Origin: JAIBJN01 sp963838795
GTDB taxonomy: Bacteria; Actinomycetota; Thermoleophilia; Gaiellales; Gaiellaceae
DNA length: 64,000 nucleotides
Reading direction: 5' to 3'
Assembly (NCBI GenBank): GCA_963838795.1
Contig: CAWISL010000005.1
Coordinates: 310,001 to 374,000 of the forward strand
In this document: positions 31,926 to 40,608 of the stretch, in pieces
Position numbering within the stretch: the first letter of the stretch is position 1
Layout of the letters: each line of letters starts with the position of its first letter
Notes under the pieces: generated by a model
Told to the model about the DNA's origin: nothing
Databases searched by the model: none
What the model saw: the letters and a program-made list of their open reading frames with translations, nothing else
Program-made: the position numbers and the translations under genes

Positions 31926-33713
31926 TTACCTGACGAGAAGGAAGCCGATTGCCACGCGCCCGCTGACGACCGCGTCCTGTCGAACGCTCGACTGCGCGCG
32001 CAGCCTGCCGGCGTCGCCGAGCCGCAGCCGCGCGACCAGCGCGTCCCCCGGGGGCTGGTTCTCGAAAGCCTTGAGTAGCTGGTCGAAGGTTTGCTCCGTG
32101 TCGTCGACACATTCCTCATCGACGACGAAGCACGGGACCTCCGCGCCGATCGAGCCGCCGCCGAGCACCTCGATGTAGCCGCTTCGCCTCGCGTTCGTGG
32201 GAACGCGCAGCGAGAGGTCGACGGTCTTCGTCCCGGTCGTGTGCACGGGCCTGAGGACGGCGCGAAGGCGGATCCGCTCACCGGGCTTGGCGGCGACGAA
32301 ATCCTCCTCCTGGTACCTCGAGCCGGTCCAGACGAGCAGGCGCCTCACGTCGTAGCGCTCGAAGGCCTCCTGCACGTCGAGCCTCGGCACGTCGATGCTC
32401 GTCACCTCGACGTCCTCGCCGTCGAACGCCTGCAGGACCTCTGCGGTGAAGGCGACCTCGACCACCGAGTCGAAGGAGATATCCGAATCCGAGGCATAGA
32501 CCGTCGAGCGCGTCAGCTCCCACGAGGCGCCGGCGTCGCGGGTCCCGCGAATCGAGTACTCGATCGCCGAGCTGCCGGGTCCGATCCGGTCGATGGTCAC
32601 GTCGACGTTCTGGAAGAGATGCGTGAAGGCGAGGAAGGGCAGGAAGTCGGGGAAGACCGCTTGGCTCGCCCCGGTACGGGTCCTGCCCAGGTCGAGGTCG
32701 GTGACCGTTGAGGTGATGGGCGACCCGGCCGGCCCCTCACCGAGCACGCCGGCGATCCCGGCGAGGCGATCCTGCGTGAGCGTGCCCTGGTTCTCGGCGA
32801 TGTTGGCGAGCTTGTAGCTGCCGAAGATCGGGTCCTTGACGATCGTGATCGTGTCGGCGGCGCGGATGGCCATGGTCGTGTCGCCGGTCCAGTTGAACGG
32901 GTGCCCGAAGGCGACCACCTGGTCGCCGCAGACGAGCGTCGTCGTCCCGATGCCGGCCACGGTCACGTCCCCGAGGGACATCGCCGCCGCGAACGAATCC
33001 CCCGCCCGCAGCCGGCTCGACGGAGGCGACGGGTTGTTGGAGGCGGACGAGCCCATGTAGGTGATGAAGGGCAGGCCCTGACGGTCGATCTCAGCCTGCA
33101 TGCGCTGCAGGCCCCGGTCGGTGAGCCCGGACGCCGAGAGCGGGGTCTTCAGGCGCGTCATCGCGGCGGTCTGCGTGACCGAGAGGCCGGTGGCCGCGGC
33201 CATGCGCGCCGCCAAGGCGTTCGTGACCTTCACAGTCGTGAGGCCGGAGACCGCGCCGATGTCGAGCAGGTCCTCCATGTCCTCGGCGGGAGTGAGGCCG
33301 GCGAGGCTCGATCCGCCCCCGGCGAGCCCGTAGGCGATCGCGCCCGCGAGGCGGTCCCTGCCGTCCCTTCGGAAGAAGACCGGCGATCCCGAAGCTCCGG
33401 CCCAGAGCCCACCCGCTTCCGTCACGGCTTCGCCGGAGAGGTCGACGATGATGATGTCGCGGCCGGGCCCGACCGCGTCCCTGAGGATGCCGAGAACCTC
33501 GGCGCCGAAGGTGGAAGGCGTGCGGCCGCTGGTCACCGAGAGAGCGGTTCCCCGCATCCCGGTCGAGACCTCGTCGAGCGGCAGGATCGACGGACAGTCG
33601 CTGGCAAGGCTTCCCGACCTCGCGCCCGTCGCGGGGCCGACGCCCCACGCCGCAACCGCGACCGCCAAGGCCAGGAGGCCCGCGAGCGCCCTTGGGCCGC
33701 GCCTCTGCGTCAT
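31926..33713 (-). CDS. SpoIVB/S55-family serine peptidase, exported
   Basis: 595 aa secreted protein. Signal peptide GLLALAVAVAAWGVGPATGA. The S55 catalytic serine lies in LWAGASGSPVFFRR; FGHPFNWTGD near residue 270 supplies the conserved histidine region; GEAVTEAGGLWAG and YGLAGGGSSLAGLTPAEDM flank the site. The second half is a beta-rich extension (VTIDRIGPGSSAIEY; PTNARRSGYIEVLGGG) as in large actinobacterial SpoIVB-like proteins. In Bacillus SpoIVB triggers sigma-K activation; here no sporulation gene is near. GAGG precedes ATG 33713. Confidence 0.87.
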   Translation of the reverse strand: MTQRRGPRALAGLLALAVAVAAWGVGPATGARSGSLASDCPSILPLDEVSTGMRGTALSVTSGRTPSTFGAEVLGILRDAVGPGRDIIIVDLSGEAVTEAGGLWAGASGSPVFFRRDGRDRLAGAIAYGLAGGGSSLAGLTPAEDMEDLLDIGAVSGLTTVKVTNALAARMAAATGLSVTQTAAMTRLKTPLSASGLTDRGLQRMQAEIDRQGLPFITYMGSSASNNPSPPSSRLRAGDSFAAAMSLGDVTVAGIGTTTLVCGDQVVAFGHPFNWTGDTTMAIRAADTITIVKDPIFGSYKLANIAENQGTLTQDRLAGIAGVLGEGPAGSPITSTVTDLDLGRTRTGASQAVFPDFLPFLAFTHLFQNVDVTIDRIGPGSSAIEYSIRGTRDAGASWELTRSTVYASDSDISFDSVVEVAFTAEVLQAFDGEDVEVTSIDVPRLDVQEAFERYDVRRLLVWTGSRYQEEDFVAAKPGERIRLRAVLRPVHTTGTKTVDLSLRVPTNARRSGYIEVLGGGSIGAEVPCFVVDEECVDDTEQTFDQLLKAFENQPPGDALVARLRLGDAGRLRAQSSVRQDAVVSGRVAIGFLLVR

Positions 33714-33854
33714 ATCCTCGCTCTCCCTCCGGTCACGCCGGTCCCCACCGGCGCAGAATGCTGGAAGCCTCAGCATGAGTGTTCTCGCTGCTGCTGCCAA
33801 GTCCCTGCGGTCATTCCTGGACGAATGGATGGGTGCGGTTCACGACGAATCGAG

Positions 33855-33938
33855 TGCCGGGGGTGAGATTCGAACTCACACGCCCTTGCGGGCAGAGGGT
33901 TTTAAGCCCCCCGCGTCTACCGTTTCCGCCACCCCGCG
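33855..33938 (-). tRNA. tRNA-Leu (anticodon TAA)
   Basis: Minus-strand class II tRNA: D-arm region TGGCGGAAACGGTAGACGC, anticodon loop in GGCTTAAAACCC, variable arm TGCCCGCAAGGGCGT, T arm GTGAGTTCGAATCTCAC, discriminator A. The 3' acceptor CCCCGGC expects 5' GCCGGGG; the sequence has GCGCGGGG, one G too many, which leaves two mispairs. I take this as an extra base, in line with other indels in the window. CCA not encoded. Confidence 0.85.
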
Positions 33939-33944
33939 CGCGGG

Positions 33945-34619
33945 TCAGTTGGAGCCCTGTTGTAACTGATCGAGCTCGAACTTCTCGGGGCCGTCGCCCT
34001 GGGGGCCGCGAAAGTCATCGCTGAAGTCGTTCAACGCCTCCTCGTCGAACGAGTCGCAGCGGAGCATGTGCGTCCACGAGGTGGCCACGATCTGGTCGGC
34101 GAGGGTCGGGTCCTCCTCTTCGAGGTCGGCCGCGAGCGGTGCCACGAGGAGGCCGCGGGGATCCTGTTGGTACCAGTTGGCGAGGCTGGCGACCGCCTGG
34201 TCGGAAACCTCGCTCCCGTACTGGACGACGACGCCCCCGTGCTCGAGGTTGTGGACGTAGTTGATCTGGGGCACCGGCTGGTCGTACAGGTTCCAGATCG
34301 CCGTCGCCGGGTTGTGCAGGCCGCTGGTCGCGGGAATCGAGTTGTACTCGTACTCCTCGGGCAGCTCCTCGACGTGGCCCGCCTCGAGCGCGCCAAACGT
34401 CTGGAAGGTGCAGTCGCCCTGGGTCGATGGCCCCGACGCGGAGCTGTCGTCCCCGCTGAGGATGAAGGCGGCTCCGATTGCCCCGGCGCCCACGACGATC
34501 GCCGCGGCGAGGCCGATGAAGATGATTCGCGTTCGGCGCGGGCTGGCCTCGTGCTTGTAGGCCTTGGGCGCCTGAACGGGTTTCTTGGGCGGTGTGGGGA
34601 CTCGATCCTTCTTGGCCAC
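33945..34619 (-). CDS. DUF3105 membrane-anchored protein
   Basis: 224 aa. Basic, Pro/Lys-rich N-terminus (PTPPKKPVQAPKAYKHE), one membrane helix (IIFIGLAAAIVVGAGAIGAAFIL), then an extracytoplasmic DUF3105 domain with PATSGLHNPATAIWNLYDQP, NYVHNLEHGGVVVQYG and RGLLVAPLA, and a single pair of Cys (CTFQTF; LRCDSF). The HNLEHGG histidines suggest metal binding, but the function is unknown. GTG 34619 was chosen over the longer reading from 34661. Confidence 0.87.
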   Translation of the reverse strand: MAKKDRVPTPPKKPVQAPKAYKHEASPRRTRIIFIGLAAAIVVGAGAIGAAFILSGDDSSASGPSTQGDCTFQTFGALEAGHVEELPEEYEYNSIPATSGLHNPATAIWNLYDQPVPQINYVHNLEHGGVVVQYGSEVSDQAVASLANWYQQDPRGLLVAPLAADLEEEDPTLADQIVATSWTHMLRCDSFDEEALNDFSDDFRGPQGDGPEKFELDQLQQGSN

Positions 34620-34635
34620 GCGGCTGAAAAAGGTA

Positions 34636-36510
34636 TCAGGCGGTCGCGCGCTCCCCGGCACCCAGGAACGCCGCGACGGAGGCCAGATCCCCGACGAGCG
34701 GCGCCGGCGGAAGAGCCTCGAGGAAGCGACGGCCGTAGCCGCGGGTGCGGAGCCGCGGATCGAGAATCGCCACCACCCCCCGATCGGCGTGCCCGCGGAT
34801 CAGGCGCCCGAACCCCTGTCGAAGCTGGAGCACAGCGGCCGGGACGGCGTACTCCGCAAACCAATCCCCACCGCCCTTGGCGATCCGCTCGCACCGCGCT
34901 TCGACCAGCGGGTCGTTGGGCGCCGCGAACGGCAGCTTGTCGATGACGAGGAGCGAAAGCGACTCCCCCTGGACGTCGACGCCCTGCCAGAAGGTCTGCG
35001 TCGCGACGAGGACGGAGTCCACCTCGTCGCGGAAGCGCTCGAGCAGCCGCTCGCGCGGGGCCTCACCCTGCACCAGCACCGGGTACGCGACCCGGCGCGC
35101 GAGCCGCTCGGCCAGCGCGTCGAGCCGCGCATAGGAGGTCGTGAGAACGAGGGCTCTCCCCTCGGAGAGACGACAGAGGGAAATGGCTTCGTCGGCGAGG
35201 CGCTCGTCGTAGCCGGGCGAGCGCGGCTCGGGGAACGCGCGCGGGACATAGAGAAGCGCCTGCTCCCGGTAGTCGTATGGCGAGGGCAGCGAGACCTCAC
35301 GGGCGTCCTCGAGCCCGAGCCGCCCGCGGAGGAAGCGGGGCTCCAGCGTCGCCGAGAGGAGCACGCAGACGGCCTCGCGCTCCCAGAGCACCTCACGCAG
35401 CGTCTCGGAGACGTCGATCGGCGCCCAGGCGAGCGCCCCCTGCTCGGCCCAGGAGACCGTGTCCTCGTCCTCGACCGCCAGGCACGCTCCCAGGTCGTCC
35501 ACGGTGGCAAGGGCTCGGCGCGCCAGCTGATCGAGCTCCTCGCTCCCACCGCGCAGGGCCTCGGCGAGCTGGACGAGCGCGGCAGCCAGCGCAGCCGCGG
35601 GGGTGGCCGCCGCCTCGACGTCGGCCGGGCCCAGGCGCCGGCGCCCGCGTCCCGGATCGAGCCCCGCGAGCAGCTCTCCGCCGCGACGGTCGATCGCGTC
35701 GAGCGCCCGGGCCGGCAATGCCCGAGCGCCTTCACGGCAGGCGCGCTCGACGTCGCGGAGCAGCCGACGCAGGCTCCCGAGCGAGACGCGCCCGCCGAAC
35801 CAGGCCGCCGCGCTTTCCTCCAGCCGGTGGGCCTCGTCGAAGACGACCGCGTCATGCTCCGGCAGGACGCCCGCGGCCTCGCCGGTCCTGGCCCGCACCG
35901 CCAGGTCGGCGAAGTAGAGCGCGTGGTTGGCGATGACGAGCTCCGCCTCCTGCGCCCTCGCCCGAGCCTGCTCCGAGAAGCACGTCGCCAGGAACGGGCA
36001 CCGCCTGCCCGCGCACCGGTCAGCACCGACCGCCACCTCATCCCAGAGGGTCGGCCGCGGCTCGAACGAGAGCTCGGCGCGGTCGCCGGTCTCCGTCGTC
36101 GCCATCCAGTCCGCCAGGAGCTCGTACTGGGCCGCGTCCCCGGCCGTGCGGAAGAGGGGCAGGGCCAGCGTGTGCAGGCTCTTCCGGCAGAGGTAGTTCT
36201 GCCGGCCCTTGAGGACTGCGACATCGAGGTCGCGCCCGAGCGCCGCCGAGGCTGCCGGGACGTCCTTGGTCAGAAGCTGCTCCTGGAGCGCCTTCGTCGC
36301 CGTCGCGACGACCACCTGCTTGCCGGACTCGAGCGCCGGGATCAGGTACGCGAGGCTCTTGCCGATGCCGGTGCCGGCCTCGGCGAGCAGGTGCTGACCG
36401 CGCTCGAGCGCGTCGGCCACCTCCTGCGCGAGCGCAGCCTGCTCAGCCCTCGGCTCGTAGCCGGGAAGCGAGGCGGCCAGCCGCCCGCCGCTGCCGAAGA
36501 ACGCGTGCAT
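34636..36510 (-). CDS. dinG: DinG/XPD-type superfamily 2 DNA helicase
   Basis: ATP-dependent 5'-3' helicase of the DinG family, acting on repair intermediates, R-loops or forks. 624 aa. Motif I AEAGTGIGKSLAYLIP, four-cysteine iron-sulfur site (NYLC, CAGRRCPFLATC), motif II VFDEAHRLEE, and later LLSATLEP, ALVLTTSYARLD and motif VI QGFGRLIRG. The motif II box is DEAH. ATG 36510 fits the family N-terminus (GYEPRAEQAALAQEV follows); upstream in-frame sequence looks like intergenic. Separated from DUF3105 by 16 bases on the same strand. Confidence 0.93.
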   Translation of the reverse strand: MHAFFGSGGRLAASLPGYEPRAEQAALAQEVADALERGQHLLAEAGTGIGKSLAYLIPALESGKQVVVATATKALQEQLLTKDVPAASAALGRDLDVAVLKGRQNYLCRKSLHTLALPLFRTAGDAAQYELLADWMATTETGDRAELSFEPRPTLWDEVAVGADRCAGRRCPFLATCFSEQARARAQEAELVIANHALYFADLAVRARTGEAAGVLPEHDAVVFDEAHRLEESAAAWFGGRVSLGSLRRLLRDVERACREGARALPARALDAIDRRGGELLAGLDPGRGRRRLGPADVEAAATPAAALAAALVQLAEALRGGSEELDQLARRALATVDDLGACLAVEDEDTVSWAEQGALAWAPIDVSETLREVLWEREAVCVLLSATLEPRFLRGRLGLEDAREVSLPSPYDYREQALLYVPRAFPEPRSPGYDERLADEAISLCRLSEGRALVLTTSYARLDALAERLARRVAYPVLVQGEAPRERLLERFRDEVDSVLVATQTFWQGVDVQGESLSLLVIDKLPFAAPNDPLVEARCERIAKGGGDWFAEYAVPAAVLQLRQGFGRLIRGHADRGVVAILDPRLRTRGYGRRFLEALPPAPLVGDLASVAAFLGAGERATA

Positions 36511-36566
36511 GGTCGGGACGCCGAGGGTAAAAGGCCCGCCGGTCAGCATAGAACATGCGTTCGTGT

Positions 36567-36572
36567 TAGGCT
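36567..36572 (+). promoter_or_regulatory. predicted -10 element (TAGGCT), leaderless promoter of the VOC gene at 36581
   Basis: TAGGCT, then 8 nt, then GTG 36581. No Shine-Dalgarno sequence upstream. Confidence 0.4.
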
Positions 36573-36580
36573 GTCGCGTC

Positions 36581-37000
36581 GTGGAACAGCGCGTGAGCCT
36601 GATCACCCTCGGCGTCGCCGACCTCGCCCGCGCCAGGGCCTTCTACGAAGCCCTCGGCTGGACGAGCGGCGCCGCGCCGAGCGACGACGTCGTCTTCTTC
36701 CAGGCTGGCGGGATGGTCGTGGCGCTCTGGGGACGGGAGCAGCTGGCCGAGGACTCGACCGTCGAGGACGCCGGCGGCTGGGGCGGGGTCACCCTCGCCC
36801 ACAACGTGCGCTCGCCGGAGGAGGTCGACGCTGCGCTCGCCGAGGCTGAACGCGCGGGAGCGACGATCGGCCGCGCGGGAGCCCCGACGTTCTGGGGCGG
36901 CTACTCGGGCGTCTTCGTGGATCCCGACGGTCACCCGTGGGAGGTGGCGCACAACCCGTTCTGGACGCTCGGCGACGACGGGTCGATCCGGCTCGGCTGA
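36581..37000 (+). CDS. VOC-family protein (glyoxalase-like)
   Basis: 139 aa single-domain VOC protein: SLITLGVADLARARAFYEALGWTSG, then VVFFQAGGMVVALWGRE, and a C-terminal GYSGVFVDPDGHPWEVAHNP with the conserved Glu. This belongs to the small group often annotated as glyoxalase/bleomycin resistance. GTG 36581 has a TAGGCT element upstream; divergent from dinG. Confidence 0.87.
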   Translation: MEQRVSLITLGVADLARARAFYEALGWTSGAAPSDDVVFFQAGGMVVALWGREQLAEDSTVEDAGGWGGVTLAHNVRSPEEVDAALAEAERAGATIGRAGAPTFWGGYSGVFVDPDGHPWEVAHNPFWTLGDDGSIRLG

Positions 37001-37028
37001 CGCCCTTTCGGCCGCGGCCCACACGGAT

Positions 37029-37034
37029 TACCCT
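37029..37034 (+). promoter_or_regulatory. predicted -10 element (TACCCT), leaderless promoter for 37042
   Basis: TACCCT, then 7 nt, then ATG 37042. No Shine-Dalgarno sequence. Confidence 0.38.
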
Positions 37035-37041
37035 CTCGGGC

Positions 37042-37932
37042 ATGGTATCCCTCTTCCGGCGATCCTCGCGCCGACGCGCCGAGCTCGAGCGGCGCCGCCT
37101 CTATATCGAGAGCTACTCGTTCCCGCGGGCGCTGCGCGAGAAGCTCGCGGCACGCGCCGACCTCCACCTGAGCGATTCGCAGATATCGCTCGTCCTCGAC
37201 GGCCTCCGCTCGTGGTTCGTCGCGTGCCTCTACGCCGACGGGAAGACGCTGGGGATGCCTTCGAAGGCGGTCGACGTTGCCTGGCACGAGTTCATCCTCA
37301 TGACGCGGGAGTACCAATCCTTCTGCGACGAAGCCTTCGGTTACTACCTCCACCACAGCCCCGAGGAAACGATGGACGAGAGCATGCCGGCCGCGCTCAG
37401 GCGAACGCTTCTGACCAGCGAGCGGGAGCTGATGGTGCCGGGCTACGTCGGCGTCCCCTTCCTCTTTGCGCTCGACTCGCAGCTCGGCATTCCCGACGGG
37501 CAGGAGTGGACCTCCGAGGAGCTCGACGGCCTCCGCGACTCGGGCTCGGCGAGCTTCGGCGGCGTGTTCGGCGCGGACGGGGACGCCGGCCCAGGCAGCG
37601 ACGGCGGAGGGTTCGGGGGGGATTCCGGTGGCGGTGCCTCGTGCGGTGGGGGAGGCGGCAGCTGTGGAGGCGGGGGCAGGCTAGCGCGCTCTGAAGCGCG
37701 GCTGGCGCTTCTCGAGGAACGCCGCCAGTCCCTCGCGGGCGTCCGCGGTCTCGAAAAGCTGCTGGCAGAGGGCGGCCTCGCGGTCGAGGGCCCGCTCGAG
37801 CGCTTCGCGCCCCGCCGCGTCGAGCAGTCGCTTCGACCCCGCGACGGCGAGCGGGGCGAGCGAGGCGATCCGCTCAACCACCCGCCGCGACTCGGCGTCC
37901 ACGTTTTCGACGACGACGTCGACGAGCCCTAG
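37042..37932 (+). CDS. glycine-rich domain (GRDP-like) protein; real end probably near 37684
   Basis: The N-terminal ~170 residues match the bacterial form of plant glycine-rich domain proteins: FVACLYADGKTLGMPSKAVDVAWHEFILMTREY then QSFCDEAFGYYLHHSPEE. The function is unknown; some actinobacterial relatives are membrane-proximal and end in a Gly/Cys tail. That tail is here (GGGFGGDSGGGASCGGGGGS, CGGGG). As written the frame runs 250 bases into the antisense of the enoyl-CoA hydratase gene, which looks artificial; removing one A at about 37676 gives GGC TAG and a normal end at 37684. I give the literal frame and note the likely end. Confidence 0.62.
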   Translation: MVSLFRRSSRRRAELERRRLYIESYSFPRALREKLAARADLHLSDSQISLVLDGLRSWFVACLYADGKTLGMPSKAVDVAWHEFILMTREYQSFCDEAFGYYLHHSPEETMDESMPAALRRTLLTSERELMVPGYVGVPFLFALDSQLGIPDGQEWTSEELDGLRDSGSASFGGVFGADGDAGPGSDGGGFGGDSGGGASCGGGGGSCGGGGRLARSEARLALLEERRQSLAGVRGLEKLLAEGGLAVEGPLERFAPRRVEQSLRPRDGERGERGDPLNHPPRLGVHVFDDDVDEP

Positions 37933-38427
37933 GCGCCGGGCCTCGTCAGCGTCGACGAGCTCGCCGGTCAGGACGAGGCGGCGGGCCGCCCGCGGCGCGA
38001 GCAGGCTGAAGCCATTCGAGATGGAGAGCCCGATCGCGACCTCGGGGCAGCCGAAGCGGGAGGCGGGGCTCGCCACGCGGATGTCGCACGCGGCGGCGAG
38101 CTCGCAGGCGCCGCCCACGCAGACTCCGTCGATCGCCGCGATCACCGGCTGCGGAGCGGCCACCACCTCCCGCGTCAACCGATTGAAGCCCGTCAACGTC
38201 GCCGCCCACTCCTCCGGCGTCAGCGTCGCCGTCTCGCGAAGGTCGTCGCCGGAGGAGAACGCGCCGCCCTCGCCGTGCAGGACGATCGCCCGCGCGTCCG
38301 TGCCCCCCGCCTCGGCGAGTGCCCCACCGAGTGCGGCCAGCGTCTCGCCGTCCCAGGCGTTCAGCCGCTCGGGCCGCGACCAGCGGATCCAGACGCCCGC
38401 GCCCTCGCGATTCACCGTGAGACTCAT
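37681..38427 (-). CDS. enoyl-CoA hydratase/isomerase-family protein
   Basis: Crotonase-fold enzyme, 248 aa. N-terminus VWIRWSRPERLNAWDGET; oxyanion-hole segments LHGEGGAFSSGDDLRE and AIDGVCVGGACELAAACDIRVASP with the second glycine pair. The first catalytic Glu position (CxEL) is present. Downstream are the lid helices (EKRQPRFRAR at the end). Its ATG overlaps the PaaK-like gene stop (ATGA), which suggests a shared acyl-CoA pathway, for example phenylacetate- or benzoate-type catabolism. Confidence 0.9.
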   Translation of the reverse strand: MSLTVNREGAGVWIRWSRPERLNAWDGETLAALGGALAEAGGTDARAIVLHGEGGAFSSGDDLRETATLTPEEWAATLTGFNRLTREVVAAPQPVIAAIDGVCVGGACELAAACDIRVASPASRFGCPEVAIGLSISNGFSLLAPRAARRLVLTGELVDADEARRLGLVDVVVENVDAESRRVVERIASLAPLAVAGSKRLLDAAGREALERALDREAALCQQLFETADAREGLAAFLEKRQPRFRAR

Positions 38428-39722
38428 GGGCGCTCCTCCCCGTCGTAGAGGCGGTAGAGGCGCTTCGCCTTGGCCTCGGTGCGCGGAAGCGTGGCCGCCC
38501 GGACGACGCAGGTGAAGCCGAGGCGCTCCTTGACCGTCGCCGCCAGCTCCTCCTCCCTCCCCTCGACGCCCTCGACCAGCACCTCCACGGGCGGCTCGAC
38601 GGGAAAGCGCTCGAGCACGACGGCGAAGCGGTCGAGGCCCCGCTCACGCACCAGCCCCTCGAGCGAGCTGGGGAAGACGTTGACGCCCCGCACCCTGAAC
38701 ATGTCGTCGCTGCGCCCGGCGACGCGAAAGCGGAAGCCGGTCCGTCCACACGGGCACTCGACGCCGAGGATCTCGGCCAGGTCGCGGGAACGGAAGCGGA
38801 GCACCGGCGTCGCCTCGCGAGCGAGGTGCGTGAAGACGAGCTCGCCGGTCGCGCCGGGCTCGATGCTCACCGGGTCGCCGGACTCGGGGTCGACCAGCTC
38901 CACGAGGACGCCGTCCTGACCGGAGAAATGGAGGCCGTCACGCTCCTCGCATTCCGCCGCAAACGTGCCCCAGACGTCGGAGAGCCCGTAGGTGTCCCGC
39001 ATCGTGGCGCCCCAGAGCCCCTCCAGGCGGGCTCGCGTGCCCGCGAGCTGGCCCCCGGGCTCGCCCGCGACGATCAGCTTCCGCAGGCCGAGCCGGCCCG
39101 GGTCGAGCCCGCCCTCCTGCGCGGTCTCGGCCAGATGGAGCGGGTAGGTCAGGGTCGAGAAGAGCGCGGTCGGGCGCAGCTCGGGCCACACCTCCAGCAG
39201 CCGCCTGCTCTGGCCCAGACCGACGGGCACCATCGTCGCGCCCGTCTCCTCCAGAGAGTCGTGGTCGATGAGCCCGCCGGTGTAGAAGCTGTAGTTGAGG
39301 CAGTGGAGCAGCACGTCGTCGGGCCGCGCGCCGGCCGCCCAGAAGGCGCGGGCGCCGATGCGGGCGGACGTCCGCAGATCCTCGGCGGTGTACCCGAGCA
39401 CGAGGGGCTTCCCGGTGGTGCCGGAGGTGAGGTGGACGCGGACGACCTCGACGGGATCCGCGCAGGCGAAGTCGCCGAGCGGCGGGTCGGCTTCCTGCGA
39501 CGCGCGCAGCTCCTCCTTGGTCGTGAACGGGATGTGGCGCAGATCCTCGGCGCTGAGAACGTGCTCCGGCCGCACGCCGGCGCCGCGCAGCTTCCGCCGC
39601 CAGAACGCCGAGCGCTCGTAGCAGCGCGCGACCTGATCCGAGAGGAGGTCCTCCTCGAGACGCCGAGTCCATGCTGGCGGCATCGTCTCCGTGCGCTCGT
39701 CGAAGTACGCCGCCCACTCCAC
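38424..39722 (-). CDS. phenylacetate-CoA ligase-family acyl-CoA synthetase (PaaK-like)
   Basis: AMP-forming ligase that activates an aromatic or other acid with CoA. 432 aa, PaaK length. AMP-binding motif VHLTSGTTGKPLVLGYT; second motif TMRDTYGLSDVWG; hinge region RFRSRDLAEIL then C-terminal GRSDDMFRVRGVNVFPSSLE, all diagnostic of PaaK. A CPCGRTG zinc-like knuckle precedes it. GTG 39722 is preferred; GTG or ATG further upstream (39758) would overlap the EamA stop. Translationally coupled to the hydratase. True substrate unknown; no paaABCDE genes here. Confidence 0.9.
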   Translation of the reverse strand: MEWAAYFDERTETMPPAWTRRLEEDLLSDQVARCYERSAFWRRKLRGAGVRPEHVLSAEDLRHIPFTTKEELRASQEADPPLGDFACADPVEVVRVHLTSGTTGKPLVLGYTAEDLRTSARIGARAFWAAGARPDDVLLHCLNYSFYTGGLIDHDSLEETGATMVPVGLGQSRRLLEVWPELRPTALFSTLTYPLHLAETAQEGGLDPGRLGLRKLIVAGEPGGQLAGTRARLEGLWGATMRDTYGLSDVWGTFAAECEERDGLHFSGQDGVLVELVDPESGDPVSIEPGATGELVFTHLAREATPVLRFRSRDLAEILGVECPCGRTGFRFRVAGRSDDMFRVRGVNVFPSSLEGLVRERGLDRFAVVLERFPVEPPVEVLVEGVEGREEELAATVKERLGFTCVVRAATLPRTEAKAKRLYRLYDGEERP

Positions 39723-39738
39723 GCCGCGTAGCGTACGG

Positions 39739-40608
39739 CTAGACCTCGGGCGGGACAATGCGGCGCGAGCCCAAGCTCGCGCCGACCGAGGCGGCGATCA
39801 CGAGGAGGATGGCAAGAGCCTCGATCGCGCTCGGCACCTGCGCGAGCGCGACGGCGCCCGCGAACGCGGCCACCGCCGGCTCGAGGCTGAGGAGGATCCC
39901 GAACGTCGCCGCGGTGAGCTGGCGGAGCGCAGCCAGCTCGAGGGCAAACGGGAGCACCGAGCCGAGGACCGCGACCGCCAGCCCGACGGCGAGCACACGC
40001 GCCTCGAGGAGCGCGCTGCCTCCGGCCGCGAGCCCGAGCGGCGCGAGCACGACCGCGGCGACCAAGAGCGTCAGGGACAGCCCCGTCCCCACCGACCAGT
40101 CCTCGAGCATCCGCTTGGCCAGCAGGATGTAGGCCGCCCAGCCGGCGGCGGCGCCGAAGGCGAAGGCGAGACCGGCCGGGTCGAGGTCGACGCCCGGGCT
40201 CCCCAGCAGGGCCACCCCGGCTGCGGCGAGCCCGATCCACAGGAAGTCGCGCGCGCGACGCGACCCGATCACGGCGACCGCGAGCGGCCCCAGGAACTCC
40301 ACGGTCGTCGCCAGGCCGAGGGGAATGCGGTCGATCGCCTGGTAGAAACAGGCGTTCATGAACGCGACCGCGCCGCCGGCCGCGATCACCCAGCGCAGCG
40401 GCCGAGGCCCCGAGGAACGAAGCGCCCTGGCATTCAAGGTGAGCAGCAGAACCGCTGCGAAGCCGACCCGGAGCCAGACGAACCCGAGCGGGCCCACCCA
40501 CTCGAAGGCGACCGTCGCGAGGGCGGCGCCGAACTGGACTGAGAATGCCGAGCCGACGACGAGCAGCGGGGCCGGCGCGTCCCGGACGCGCGCTAGGACC
40601 GAAGACAG
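39739..40608 (-). CDS. EamA/RhaT-type DMT permease
   Basis: About 289 aa inner-membrane exporter with ten helices, two EamA repeats: PLLVVGSAFSVQFGAALATVAFEWVG, WVIAAGGAVAFMNACFYQAI, FLWIGLAAAGVALLG, then LAFAFGAAAGWAAYILLAKRM and GILLSLEPAVAAFAGAVALAQ in the second half. Typical substrates are amino acids or metabolites. The N-terminal part lacks an ATG, GTG or TTG in frame; CTG 40608 is the only reasonable start, or a base is missing. The start region overlaps the aminotransferase stop. Confidence 0.82.
   Translation of the reverse strand: MSSVLARVRDAPAPLLVVGSAFSVQFGAALATVAFEWVGPLGFVWLRVGFAAVLLLTLNARALRSSGPRPLRWVIAAGGAVAFMNACFYQAIDRIPLGLATTVEFLGPLAVAVIGSRRARDFLWIGLAAAGVALLGSPGVDLDPAGLAFAFGAAAGWAAYILLAKRMLEDWSVGTGLSLTLLVAAVVLAPLGLAAGGSALLEARVLAVGLAVAVLGSVLPFALELAALRQLTAATFGILLSLEPAVAAFAGAVALAQVPSAIEALAILLVIAASVGASLGSRRIVPPEV

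Noticed and set aside
34585..36849. 754-codon open frame on the plus strand
   Set aside because: Antisense to dinG, which has all helicase motifs; composition is typical of high-GC shadow frames.
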